This document shows, piece after piece, positions 46,901 through 58,857 of a stretch of 64,000 nucleotides of DNA. The first letter of the stretch is position 1, and the number at the start of each line of letters is the position of its first letter. Location: the NCBI RefSeq assembly GCF_020497125.1, contig NC_059072.1:69261697-69325696 (forward strand), read 5' to 3'. A model generated the notes under the pieces. The model ran no database searches. It worked only from the letters and a program-made list of their open reading frames with translations, and was not told the DNA's origin. The translations under genes and the position numbers were made by a program. This DNA is from Mauremys mutica (Eukaryota; Chordata; Testudines; Geoemydidae).

Positions 46901-47453
46901 TATTCCCAGGCTTATCCAGCTCTGACTTAGATCCCATTTGTAATCCACAGATGAGCACTAAAGAAGAAACATATACTGTATTATTACTGGACTAATTGTT
47001 GTGCTGGCTAAACTCACATATTGTTGCTGCTTGGCCTCTTTTCTTGTTATCACAAAATGTTTCAAATTTACAGTGATCATGTAAATCCTTCCAACCGCAT
47101 AGAGCTCCAGTGCAGAACTGACAATTGTCCTTTACTTTAAAGCATTATTAAGGAAGTCATGGAATCCATGGGCAGCGGGGAACCCTGCAGCTCCCATTTT
47201 GTCACAGATATTTTTAGTAAAAGTCACTAACAGGTCCAGGTTTCCATGAATTTTTCTTTATTGCCTGTGACCTGTCCTTATCCGTGACAAAATCTTAGCC
47301 TTAAGCATGATATATTCTGTTTCATTTACAATACTTCCAAAGCCATCCTATATAGACTTTTTTGCTGTTTCTTGGTGAGATGCCAGTGATTTTGAACATT
47401 CAGCCATTGCCAGCTATTTACTACTGTAAGGCTGCTATTGACAGTAAGAAAGA
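43986..47453. other. No gene seen; possible LTR-like patch
   Basis: At 44980-45170 the wording aaaacaagtaaaagtttatt and gatgtaagtgatagcaagta resembles the repeat at 41715-42620, so 44600-45760 may be a worn LTR-type repeat. I cannot define its ends. The rest shows nothing recognisable. Confidence 0.3.
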
Positions 47454-47746
47454 CCATGTCTACACTTACCAGGGATTGACACTACTGCGATCGATGCAGT
47501 GGGGGTTCATGCAGCAGATCCACTGAAGAGCCACTAAATTGACCACAGAGAGCTGTCTGTTCAATTCTGGTACTCCACTGCAACAAGAAGAGTAAGATAA
47601 GTCGGCAGGAGAATGTCTCCTGTCGACGCAGCCCAGTGTAGACACCGCAGTACGTCGAACTCAGCTATGTCGACTATGGTTACATTATTCACGTAGCTGG
47701 AGTAGCGTAACTTAAGTCGACTTACCTCGGGAGTGTAGACAAGGCC
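47454..47746. mobile_element. Harbinger-type MITE
   Basis: The ends CCATGTCTACACTTAC and GGGAGTGTAGACAAGGCC are inverted repeats of the GTCTACACT type. The right part, with cgtcgaactcagctatgtcg and ttattcacgtagctggagta, is related to the MITE at 1032-1327. The target duplication is eroded. Confidence 0.7.
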
Positions 47747-49682
47747 AAAGGCATAGAAAAATGAGTATTTGAATCAGCAGATCTGCTCTGTTTCAGTTAC
47801 CACATTTAGTGGCCCCAGGTAAGTACAATGAAGTATTAATAGCTTGGGTTCAATACAGAAAAAATCTTCTCATTTTGATAAAAGGCAAATAAGCATTTCC
47901 AAATCATATTTGCAAGAGAGTGGTAGAGAAATCCTAATCTGGATTTCCTAGTGTGCCCTGTCTTCTACAGCCTGGGTTAAGAAGTTTAGCTTCTGTGTGT
48001 CTGTCTTAGATTGGAAATTTGTTAGAGAAGAGACTGTCTTCACATTTGTTCATTGTACAGAACTTGAGCATTGTTAGTTCAAACAAAAAATAAATTACCA
48101 GATGATAGGGAGATACAAAGCTGCTAGTAAATTTAGGATTCGTAAGGTTACTACGACATTGATGATCAAAACATTTGAATACTGATTGTTCTCTCTGCAA
48201 TAAATGTATTACATACATTCCTAAATTTCAGTAGTATTGCCTACTTAAACTTCCACCACACTCCCCACCACCCAATAGCTAAGGGTCAGTTTATTTGTTG
48301 GCTCCTTATCCAGTGCTTTGCAATCTCCCTTGGGAGTTCACCAGACTCTCTAGCCTGTCTTCTGCTCTCTCCCTTTCAACTATATCCTCCCCTAGTGGTA
48401 ATATTTATTCAAAATTCCCTAAAAACAATCTTCTAAGCTGTGTTTGTTAGAAAAAGCTGAAGCATCACCATAGCATTATGCAAAAATGTCTATTGTAATA
48501 TAAATCCCTATGCCACAGCAATTTTAGCTTTTCATTTAGTCATTTAAACAAGATGTGCTATAATCATGGAAGAGACATAACTTATTGTTGCGTTGATAGG
48601 TTCCATACAATCAGTGTATTGTGAAATAGGATTAAAATCAAGTTTTATTCTAGCAATTCAGCATTACATGACAATAGAGCCACTGCCTCCTTAAATCCTC
48701 CACAGTGCTCAATCCTATCCTTTCTCCTGGCTAACTCTGTTCATCCCAGAGGTGTTGAGTTACAGCCAGATTTCATCCACAGTCCTCTTCCAGAGCTATT
48801 CTCCATCTGACTAACTGAGCATTAGCTGGCTCACTGACCCTTCCACAGGAAATTTCCCCAATGGGTCTAAAAGAATCAGTCACATGAACACTCCAGCACA
48901 TCCTCACATACTATTCCACTTTAGCCTTTGGATAGAGATTACAGGCCCCAGATGCCAAACTAGGAGAAATTTTCTCTGAGAAGCTACATCTGCTTCTTTG
49001 GCAAACTCTGCAAGCAGTCATGCTGACAACATTGCAATCACCTCTGGCTCTGTTGCATATGGCTGCTGAGTTGCCTTGGTCTGGTAGATAAGTTTTTCCT
49101 TCTTTCGTACATCCTTTCATCTTGGAAGTTTATGAATATCTACCTGGCAGAATGGGTTGTTTTGTGATGGGGGAGTTGGGGTAGAAAAACAAGACATCTT
49201 GTGCGATGCTCTCATAACTGGCCATAATTTTGAACCCATAATTCACATTGATGAAGAGTTACTCACCTATGTGAATAAGGGGTTCACAGTGAGGTCCCTT
49301 ATCTTCAAGGAGAATATTATTGTTCCAATTCAAAGTGCTGTGTTTTCATAATGCTCTCTGGCCTCATTCCAGGGCAAAGGCTGGCTCTGAGACAATCCCT
49401 ATTTTTACTTTTGCAATCAGGAATATAATCAGCAGCCTATTTGCCAGCACTGTTTTTCACACCTGGACAATAAGCCATGAATTTGTGTGGATGATTCAAG
49501 CTAAATAACATACATGAAGACAGGTGGCACCATGAAAAAGTTTCAGAGCAGCATTACTAAACTCACTCATGGTAATAATGCACATAAAGTGTGATAAATT
49601 GGAAACTACTCAAGGTGAGAATAGGACTTAGCGATGTCATTTTTTAAAATTAAATTAATCTTTCTGTAACTGTTTATACTGT
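47747..49682. other. No gene seen
   Basis: Unique-looking sequence with no element or coding region that I can support. Confidence 0.5.
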
Positions 49683-49687
49683 CACCC

Positions 49688-50540
49688 TGTCATAACTATA
49701 AAGGGAAGAGTAACAGCCCTCCTGTGTACAATACTATAAAATTCCTCCTGGCCAGAGACACCAAAATTCTTTTACCTGTAAAGGGTTAAGAAGCTCAGGT
49801 AACCTGGCTGACACCTGACCCAAAGGACCAATAAGGGGACAAGATACTTTCAAATCTTGGTGGGGGCTCTTTGTTTTGGGGGTTGTTCGCTCTTGGGACT
49901 AAGAGGGACCAGACATCAATCCATGCTCTCCAAATCTTTCTGAACAAGTCTCTCATATTTCAAACTTGTAAGTAACAGCCAGGCAAGGCGTGTTAGTTTT
50001 ATCTTTGTTTTCTCCACTTGTAAATGTTCCTTTTGCTAAAATGTTTATCTCTATTTGCTGTAACTTTAAACCTAAGGCTAGAGGGGGTTCCTCTGGGCTC
50101 TTTGAATCTGATTACCCTGTAAAGTTATTTTCCATCTTGATTTTACAGAGATGATTTTTTACCTTTCTTTCTTTAATTAAAAGCCTTCTTTTTAAGAATC
50201 TGATTGATTTTTCCTTGTTTTAAGATCCAAGGGGGTTGGATCTGGACTCACCAGGAATTGGTGGGGGAGAGGAAAGGATGGGGAATGGTTAATTTCTCCT
50301 TGTTTTAAGATACAAGGGTTTGGATTGGTGTTCACCAGGAACTTGGTGGAGAAGTCTCTCAAGGCTACCCAGGGAAGGGTTATTGTACTTGGGAGGGAGA
50401 TATTCTTGGGGGGAGGTGGACAGAGTTTCCCAAATGACTCATAAATAATTTGGGTGGTGGCAGCAAAACCAGATCTAAGCTGGTAATGCAGGTCCCCACA
50501 TCTGTACCCTAGAGTTCAGAGTGGGGAAGGAACCTTGAAA
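49688..50540 (+). mobile_element. Solo LTR, 5-bp TSD
   Basis: It starts TGTCATAACTATAAAGGGAA and ends ...GGAAGGAACCTTGAAA, where CA is expected. The flanks are caccc on both sides (49683-49687 and 50541-50545). A poly(A)-like attaaaag lies near 50176, and 'taagatccaaggg'/'taagatacaaggg' form an internal duplication. No gag, pol or env sequence adjoins it, so it is a solo LTR left by recombination. Whether the parent was an endogenous retrovirus or another LTR retrotransposon cannot be decided here. Confidence 0.82.
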
Positions 50541-50545
50541 CACCC

Positions 50546-53500
50546 TTTGGCTGAATGTTAGCAGATTTAAGGGGCCTTGCAGATCAGTTTCCTCTTGCAG
50601 GAGAAATCAGTGACATGAAATCAGGGTGTTTTCTTAGTGCAGCTTGTTTGTTTACACTGTACACAACAGTCCTTGAACAGAGGTTGTCACTGGCAGCACA
50701 TAGGCAATTCGCTCATTCAGGGATCTTGGACCAAACCAAGTGCCTGGTTCTCAGAAAGAAATTCTGCCCCCAAAGTAACTCAGTTAGAAAGATTAAAGCA
50801 GAGAACAGGCTCTCTTGCTGTTTGCCATAGCTTCCCCAAAGAATTGCTTCACATACAGCATTTCTTCAAAGACCTTTCACCGCCTGCACCCTAAGCAAAA
50901 GAACATGTAACACTATGTTTAATAGGAGCAGCTGTGACGCCCGCCATACAACAATTCTGTCTAAATTATTATACTATACCTATTGCTATGATACCTGCAC
51001 ATCTTAAAAATTAAAGTGAACACAAGAAAATCTTTGTATCTTTCCCTCCTTCCTCCAGTCTCCAGGAAGTGATATTTATAAAATGTGAGGTTTATGGGGT
51101 TATCAGCGTAAGGCTAGTTGACAAAATAAGCTTAATGTTTAATTCTGAAGGTGCTGAAATATAAGGTCATTCTGCTCTCTCTTAGAAGTGAGCTCTGAAG
51201 TCATGGGCTAGTTGCCGAGAAATATCTGTCTCCCGCATATAAGAGGTTCACTTTTGAGGTTGACAGATATATTGTTCTGCAGCTGCCACTCAGAGTGAGG
51301 CAGTGCCTCATGTAATTTAGGTCAATCCCATGGAAGGGTTTGCAGATTAGGATGAAATTAAATGAGGACAATGCATAGCATTGTCTTTGGTTTCTTTCAG
51401 CTACTGCTGTCGGAAATGTTGCTAAATCAATCATTCAGAAGACTCATATATAAGGGTGTAATTAAATTATAAACAGATTAGCAGAACCTTCAAAAGTCAT
51501 GGCATCCTCTGTCACACGTAGTTTAATAGGTGCTGCACCCATACAACTGTGGGCAGAACTGAGAACCATTATGTCCTACGTAGTGAGAAAGAGCAACACA
51601 ATGGACTCGTATTTACAGACTCACCAAAGAATGGCAGCAGAACCAGTACACATTTTTGTTTTAAGCCTTGCTATATTAATCATTTTGGCATGAACTGTGC
51701 CCCAAACTATTCTCTGTTTCACAAAAAGTATTCACGGATGAAAATGAAAACCGATATTTTTATATGTATTCATATATATGATCCAGGGTAAATCACTGTC
51801 ACTTGTGCCAGAGAAAACATAATTTAGCAATAATAATGTTCTAGAGGCATGGGCAATAATGTAATTTAGTCCCACGTGTATGAAAAAGCTCCTAATCCTA
51901 AAGCACTCATATAAGAATATTTTGAAAAGCAAATGAAATGTAAAATATTCTAATATAAGAGGTGAAAGTAAAGCATGTTGTAACTTCAAAATAACCCCTG
52001 ACAATCTTTTAATCAATCCCACCTGACACCATTTTGTCTCAGATAATAAAGTGGTTGATAGCTCAATGATACCGTTGTATCATTTCAATAAAATATTACA
52101 TTTCTTCGTGGTTATTTCTTCCTGAAAGAGCCTGTATGGCTTGACTGTTATCAAGATCAGTTGAAATTACAGGAGACTACATATGTCGAAGAAACTTGAG
52201 TTATTGTTGAAAAAAGGTGGCATTTCTTTCAGAGTGAGTGACAGGTTGTAGGAAGTCGTGTAAGGTGATAAAGTGTGTACGGTTTTGTCTGGCTGAATGA
52301 GAGAATGATATCGTCAATAGAGATGAAATCTATTTGTCACTTTAATTAACTCAGGACACTCCATCAAATACAAGAACTTGGCATTAAGACTTGAAATTGG
52401 TACAAACTCTGAGATGTCTTAAAGGCTCCGTTTTGCTATTTAAGTCTATAGCTGCTAGTAACAATAGTAATAAAATAATAAAATTTAGTATTTCCTTATA
52501 AGTCCACTAGAAATAATTTGCCAGAGTCTGGCTGCTGCTGTAGCCCCTTTATGGTGCTCTGACAGTGTGAAGGGGCCAGAACAGCCCACTGGGAAATCCC
52601 CCTTGTGTTTGTGTAGGGCTGACAAAGGCAGCCCCACATCACACTTCTGCCTGGTCTCAAGTGTAGGGAAGTGCTGGGGCTGGAGGGAGCATGTTGGAAG
52701 TTGGAAGATGGGCAATTGCTAGTGTGCAAAACTCTCTGGCTTTTCTGGGCTGCTCTACACTTATGCCAAGAGTCAAACTGGTCTCCAGAACAGCCTAGAA
52801 TAAAGGTGGTGTCTAGGCACCTTTGCTCCCCCCTACAACCTTACTGGGACTCTACATTCTTTGCTGCACCTCTAACTAGTTAATCAACTACCTTTTCCCA
52901 AACTAAGCTTGCCGAAACCTTAGGTTCTATCGTATGACTAATCCAGTTTTTTGGATGTTACTCATGATATGGATGTCAGATTTAGTTCTGGAAATAAAGC
53001 TTCCATAGTTGACATAAAAATCAAACTGTGCTAGTGGGTACAAATCTATTCATTATTATTCCCACTTATATCACATCTGATTTTGTCTAAAGATCTCCAG
53101 TTCCCATTTTCTTTAGGAATAACTCTAACCAGTGAAACCCACAGTAAGTATGAACTTACAGCAGACTCCTTGTGTGACAAAACATGCATATGTTTCTTGG
53201 TGAAAGCAAGTAAGCTAGTGTTTCATCCTCGTTTAAAGATCTTACTGTAAGTACACTACACAGCTCTTTTAGTACTTCAGTTTACATGCAAATTTACTCT
53301 GAAGTTTAGTTTTTGCTGTAAAATGCTCTTGGACATGGCATAGCCTATAGCTTTGAAAATCCTGTCTGATAAGCAATCCCCAGTGAGACAGAAATGGATA
53401 GTGAGTGATGCTGCGTGCATCCCTCTCCTCGAAGAGACACAAGATGTATTTATTACCCCACGTCAGCCGATCCTAGGAGAAATCAGAAGTAATGGATCCA

Positions 53501-55149
53501 CTGTCTATCAGCTTATTTAAGTACAAACACATATTTGAAAATCACAGAGGAAAATATAAGTTCAGTTTATTTAGGGAATTTGCAGATTTTCAGGTGTGCA
53601 GCTAATTTTAGCATTTTTCATGGCATAGAAGGAGCCATATTCCAGCTATCTCAAGATGACCAGCTGGAAATAATGCTGCTCAATATACTTTTGGTTTAGG
53701 AGACCCCAATTGCTGTCTCTCTCAGTGCCTTTTCTGGCCAACCTGGGTACTGAGTATGCTCCTGTCAGTCTGCCAATATTAAGGAAATTGCCCAGTTCTT
53801 CACAGTTCTCCAGTAGTGAGAACTCAAATCATAACCTGTAGCCTGGGTCTGGTCAGCTTTAGGAAAGTCGAGTGGTGTCATTTTTCACAGTACTCTGGAC
53901 CTGGGTACCTGGACTGGAATAATAACTTTGGTAAAGCATCAGAGAACAAGACTAAGCACTGGTTAAAAAGGAGTTCTGTATAAATGGAGTCAAACTGTAA
54001 TGATGTTTTCTAAGGTAAAACTGAAGACCTGAGAGTATTAACCTGTCTAGCTGTCAGCACAAGAATATAGAATTGTATTTTCACCAGAAATGTCTTGGAA
54101 GAGTCTATATTGCCAAGTTAATAGAATTCAGGTATGTTAACATTCTTAAGTTGTGTTTCATAACCATTAATTCCAACAAATTCCTTAAGTTGATATAAAT
54201 ACTCATTTGACTTCCTTATCACCAACCACTATTTCTCCACTATTAGCTGATCTAAATTTGCCACTACAAAGGAGTTGACTGGATCCTTTTAGTTTCTTCC
54301 CTGTAATTCTCAGAGGCCTCATCTAGAGTGGGAAAATTGATTGTTTTATTAATCTTTAGGCTTAATAATATTTCTTTGCAGCGCTGACTTCATCCGTGGT
54401 AAAAGCAAAATCATGTTTAACAGTATGCTAATTAAAATGTGTTAACACTTCTGTTAACATGATGGATTTTCCCAGTGTTGACAAAGCCTGGGACATGGAG
54501 GTTAGACTTTGTTTTGCTTCCGCAACTCAGTCCTTCACTGTCTACAATTCCAGCCTTGCCAAATCCTAGACATCAGAAACTATCCCCTAAGGAGGGTATC
54601 AATGCTGAGATTACAGCGTCTATTTCTACTCTTCTTCAAATCCATGCTCCATTTTAAGCATAAAGCTTGATATGTGAAGTTGCTAGTCATTTAATGTAAC
54701 GTTTAAATTCTCTCTATCAGATGACACACTGTTCCACCAGAATAATCTTCAAACGGAATATTTTTTGAGCATGTACCTTTAAATTGAGGCCAAGAGTTCA
54801 TTTAAGACCTTTTAATTTTCTATCTGTCATTTTCAAGTATATCAAAGAGTATTTTGTGAATAAGAATTCAAACTCTTGAAATAAAGTTTCAAACCTTTTG
54901 AGCTTCCTCCATCAGTTTCTAATCCATCTCCACTGGGACTGCTTCTAACACTCCAAATTCCCTAGCATCTTCAGCCAGTTGCAAAAATATTAACTTATTT
55001 CTCCAAGTATGAAGTTTCTCCCAATATATATATATCCCGGTCTGAGGCTCAGGATGGTTAATACTCAGTTCTGCAGCGGTGACAAATGTAAGGTATCTAT
55101 CTGTCCATCTATCAAAATCCTTATATGATCCTCATCACCCTTGTATCTA
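50546..55149. other. No gene seen in 4.6 kb
   Basis: This is the longest stretch free of recognisable repeats. Open frames are short and without domain-like content. A short (TA)n run lies near 55026-55038. If any host regulatory or unique DNA lies in the window, this is the likeliest place, but nothing in the sequence shows it. Confidence 0.5.
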
Positions 55150-55558
55150 CTGGTCAAACTCTATAGCCTGCGTGATGCTGGTCAGACTAGGGGTACGTCT
55201 ACACTACAGGATTATTCCGATTTTACAGAAACCGGTTTTGTAAAACAGATTGTATAAAGTCGAGTGCACGCAGCCACACAATGCACATTAATTCTGCGGT
55301 GTGCGTCCATGGTCCGAGGCTAGCGTCGATTTCCGGAGCATTGCACTGTGGGTAGCTATCCTGTAGCTATCCCATAGTTCCTGCAGTCTCCCCCGCCCCT
55401 TGGAATTCTGAGTTGAGGTACCAGTGCCTGATGGGGCAAAAATCATTGTCATGGGTGGTTCTGGGTACAGCCTCACTCCTCCCTCCGTGAAAGCAGCAGA
55501 CAACCGTTTCGCGCCTTTTTTCCTGGGTGAACTGTGCAGATGCCATAGCACAGCAAAC

Positions 55559-56848
55559 ATGGACCCTGCTCAGCTCAATACCGCAATCGTGGACATTTTA
55601 AACACCTCGCGCATTCTCGTGCAGTCTCTGCTGAACCAGGACCTGCAAAGCCAGGCGAGGAGGAGGCGGCTACGGCAGCGCGGTGATGAGAGTGATGAGG
55701 ACATGGACACAGAATTCTCTCAAACCGTGGGCCCCTGCGCTTTGGAGATCCTGCTGGTAATGGGGCAGGTTCTAGCCATTGAACGCCGATTTTGGGCCCG
55801 GGAAACAAGCACAGACTGGTGGGACCGCATAGTTTTGCAGGTGTGGGACATTTCGCAGTGGCTGTGAAACTTTCGCATGTGTAAGGGCACTTTCATGGAA
55901 CTTTGTGACTTGCTTTCCCCTGCCCTGAAACGCCATAATACCAAGATGAGAGCAGCCCTCACAGTGGAGAAGCGAGTGGCAATAGCCCTCTGGAAGCTTG
56001 CAACGCCAGACAGCTACCGGTCAGTCGGGAATCAATTTGGAGTTGGAAAATCTACTGTGGGGGCTGCTGTGATGCAAGTAGCCAAAGCAATCATTAAGCT
56101 GCTGCTACGAAAGGTTGTGACTCTGGGAAACGTGCAGTCCATAGTGGATGGCTTTGCTGCAATGGGATTCCCTAACTGTGGGGGGGCGATAGATGGAACC
56201 CATATCCCTATCTTGGCACCTGAGCACCAGGGCACCCAGTACGTAAACCACAAGGGGTACTTTTCAATGGTGCTGCAAGCACTGGTGGATCACAAGGGAC
56301 GTTTCACCAACATCCACGTGTGATGGCCGGGAAGGGTTCATGACTCTCGCATCTTCAGAAGCACTGCTCTGTTTAAACGGCTGCAGCAAGGGAATTACTT
56401 CCCAGACCAGAAAATAACAGTTGGGGATGTTGAAATGCCTGTCGTTATCCTGGGGGACCTAGCCTACCCCTTGATGCCATGGCTCATGAAGCCATACACA
56501 GGCAGCCTGGACAGTGGTCAGGAGCTGTTCAACTACAGGCTGAGCAAGTGCAGAATGGTGGTAGAATGTGCCTTTGGCCATTTAAAGGCGCGCTGGTGCA
56601 CATTACTGACTCGCTCAGACCTCAGCCAAACCAATGTCCCCTTTGTTATTGCTGCTTGCTGTGTTCTCCACAATCTCTGTGAGAGTAAGGGGGAGACCTT
56701 TATGGCGGGGTGGGAGGCTGAGGCAAATCATCTGGCCGCTGATTACGCGCAGCGAGACACCAGGGCGATTAGAAGAGCACACCAGGAAGTGGCGCGCATC
56801 AGAGAAGCTTTGAAAATGAGCTTCATCACTGGCCAGGCTAGGGTGTGA
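55559..56848 (+). pseudogene. Harbinger transposase (HARBI1-like), two stops
   Basis: 430 codons in one frame from ATG at 55559 to TGA at 56848, the same span as copy 1 without its frameshift. Two in-frame stops break it: TGA at codon 103 (55865-55867), where copy 1 has CGA, and TGA at codon 255 (56321-56323), where copy 1 has GGA. The first fits decay of a methylated CpG. The nuclease landmarks are intact in sequence: D212 in GAIDGTHIP, D300 in GDLAYPL and E336 in VVECAFGHLKARW. The helix-turn-helix-like part lies at about residues 107-170. AATAAA follows at 56946-56951. Confidence 0.92.
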
Positions 56849-56945
56849 CTGCTGTGTTTGTTTCCCCTTGATGAACCCCCCCCTTGATTGACTCATTCCC
56901 TGTAAGCAACCCACCCTCCCCCTTCGATTACAGCTTGCTTAAGGA

Positions 56946-56985
56946 AATAAAGTCACTATCGTTTAAAAATCATGTATTCTTTATT
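56946..56985. promoter_or_regulatory. Back-to-back poly(A) signals, Harbinger copy 2
   Basis: AATAAA on plus (56946-56951), and TTTATT (56980-56985) that reads AATAAA on minus. Both match the positions seen in copy 1, between the convergent transposase and Myb-like genes. Confidence 0.65.
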
Positions 56986-57079
56986 AATTCATTATAAAAA
57001 GAGGGAGAGAACTGAGAAGGTAGCCCGGGTGTGGTTTGGGAGGAGGATAGGAGGGAAGGAAAAGGCCACTAAAAAAATT

Positions 57080-58857
57080 TCACAGTAATGACAGCCTTCT
57101 GGTTGGGCTGTCCACGGGGGTGGAGTGGGCAGGTGCACGGAGCCTCTCCCCACGCGTTCTTACACATCTGGGTGAGGGGGATATGGAACATGGTGAGGGG
57201 TGAGGGTGGTTATAAAGGGGCTGCAGCGGCACTCTGTGATCCTGCTGCCATTCCTGAAGCTCCACCAGACGCCGGAGCATGTCAGTTTGATCACGCAGCA
57301 GCCCCAGAGTTGCATCCCGCCACCTCTGATCTTCCTGACGCCACCTCTGATCTTCCTGATGCCACCTCTGATCTCGAGCGTCCCTCCTGTCCTCACGTTC
57401 ACTGGCATCTTTCCTATAATTTGATACCACCTCCTTCCACTCATTCAGATGAGCTCTTTCCTTGCGGGTTACTTCCATGATATCCGAGAACATTTCATCT
57501 CGCGTCTTCTTTTTCCTCCGCCTTATCTGAGCTAGCGTTTGGGATGGAGTAGGGTGGCTTGAAAAATTTGCAGCTGCATGAGGGAGGGAAAAAAGGGAGA
57601 GAAGTATTTAAAAAGATACATTTTACAGAACAATGGTTATACTCTTTCACAGTGAACAACACTATTCACCTTACATAGCACATGTGATTTCACTACAAGG
57701 TCGCATCTTAATATTGAGTGCCTGCGGCTCTGGTGTTACAGATCTCACAGACACAGGTCCAGGCATCAGAATTCAGCTTGCATGCGGCCATGGTAAGCCA
57801 CTGTCTTTCGGCTTCTGCAGCCTTCATATATACAGTGCTTTACCCCTCCCCCCACCGCATGGCTGGTATCATGAAAGCTCACTGCTAATCACCGCCCTTT
57901 CTCCCCCAGGTTACCCTGAACGATATCACTCTGCTAAGGATAACACAGCGAGATAAAGAACGGATGTTTCTTGAATGCCAGCAATCACCGGGACCATACG
58001 CAGCTATGCTTTGTCATGCAATGATACCCGATTACTTGCTACATGCATGGCGTGGTAAAGTGTCCTACCATGGTGGACGGAACAAGGCTGCCTTGCCCAG
58101 AAACCTTCTGCAAAGGCTTTTGGAGTACCTCCAGGAGTGCTTCATGGAGATGTCCCTGGAGGATTTTCGCTCAATCTCCAGACATGTTAACAAACTTTTC
58201 TAAGTAATTTTACTGGCCGCTAATGCATCCCAAGTCCTCAGGGCAAATCAATCATTAAAAAACGCTTGCTTTTAAACCATGTTTTATATTTACAAAGGTA
58301 CACTCACCAGTGGTCGCTTCCATGGCTTCACCGTCTGGGCTAGTGGCTTGGGAGGGCTGGTAGGGTAATTCCGTCTGGGTCAGAAAAAGCTCCTGGCTGT
58401 TGGGGCTACTGGACTGCTGTGTGCTCTCTGCAAGCTCGTCCTCCTCTTCTTCATTGTCATCTTCCCCGTCCGCAGAATCGTCAGCCATGGCTGAGATTAC
58501 AACCCCCACCTCGGAATCCATGGACAGGGGCGGGGTAGTTGTGGCGCAGCCCCCTAAAATTGCATGCAGCTCAGCGTAGAAGCGGCATGTTTTTGGCCCT
58601 GCACCGGACCTTCCGTTTGCTTCTTTGGTTTTCTGGTAGGCTTGTCTGAGCTCCTTAACTTTCACTCTGCACTGCACTGAGTCCCTGCTGTGGCCTTTTT
58701 CCATCATAGCCTTGGAAATTTTTTCAAATACTTTTTCATTTCGTCTTTTGGAACGCAGTTCTGTTAGCACTGTATCCTCTCCCCATACAGCGATCAGATC
58801 CAGTACCTCCCGTACAGTCCATGCTGGAGCTCTTTTTCGATTCTCAGGAGACTGCAT
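57080..58857 (-). CDS. Harbinger accessory Myb/SANT-like protein, two exons
   Basis: Exon 1 runs from 58857 to 58308 and exon 2 from 57573 to 57080. The donor is G/GTGAGT. The acceptor follows a pyrimidine tract (ccttttttccctccctcatgcag/CTGC-like), and the intron is 734 bp. The joined frame gives 347 residues without a stop. The domain order is as in copy 1: trihelix Myb/SANT-like domain, acidic run (DGEDDNEEEEDE), basic QIRRRKKKTRDEM, and RWRQED coiled coil. It is 12 residues shorter, with fewer coiled-coil repeats among the differences. All indels keep the frame. This gene survived although the neighbouring transposase has two stops. Confidence 0.88.
57910..58203 (+). CDS. Third Harbinger reading frame, BEN-like, terminal exon
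   Basis: The exon follows a strong acceptor (ccctttctcccccag/GTTACC), encodes 97 residues and stops at TAA; ATTAAA lies at 58254-58259. It is the exact counterpart of 14377-14670 with no indel. The core PYAAMLCHAMIPDYLLHAWR and the following NKAALPRNLLQRLLEYLQE are identical in both copies. It lies antisense in the intron of the Myb-like gene. A BEN-like fold is a guess from residue pattern. No first exon was found; it may be joined to a transposase-side exon or to an unrecognised leader. It could be a structural part of the element rather than a protein, but the codon pattern argues against that. Confidence 0.6.
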   Translation, partial: VTLNDITLLRITQRDKERMFLECQQSPGPYAAMLCHAMIPDYLLHAWRGKVSYHGGRNKAALPRNLLQRLLEYLQECFMEMSLEDFRSISRHVNKLF

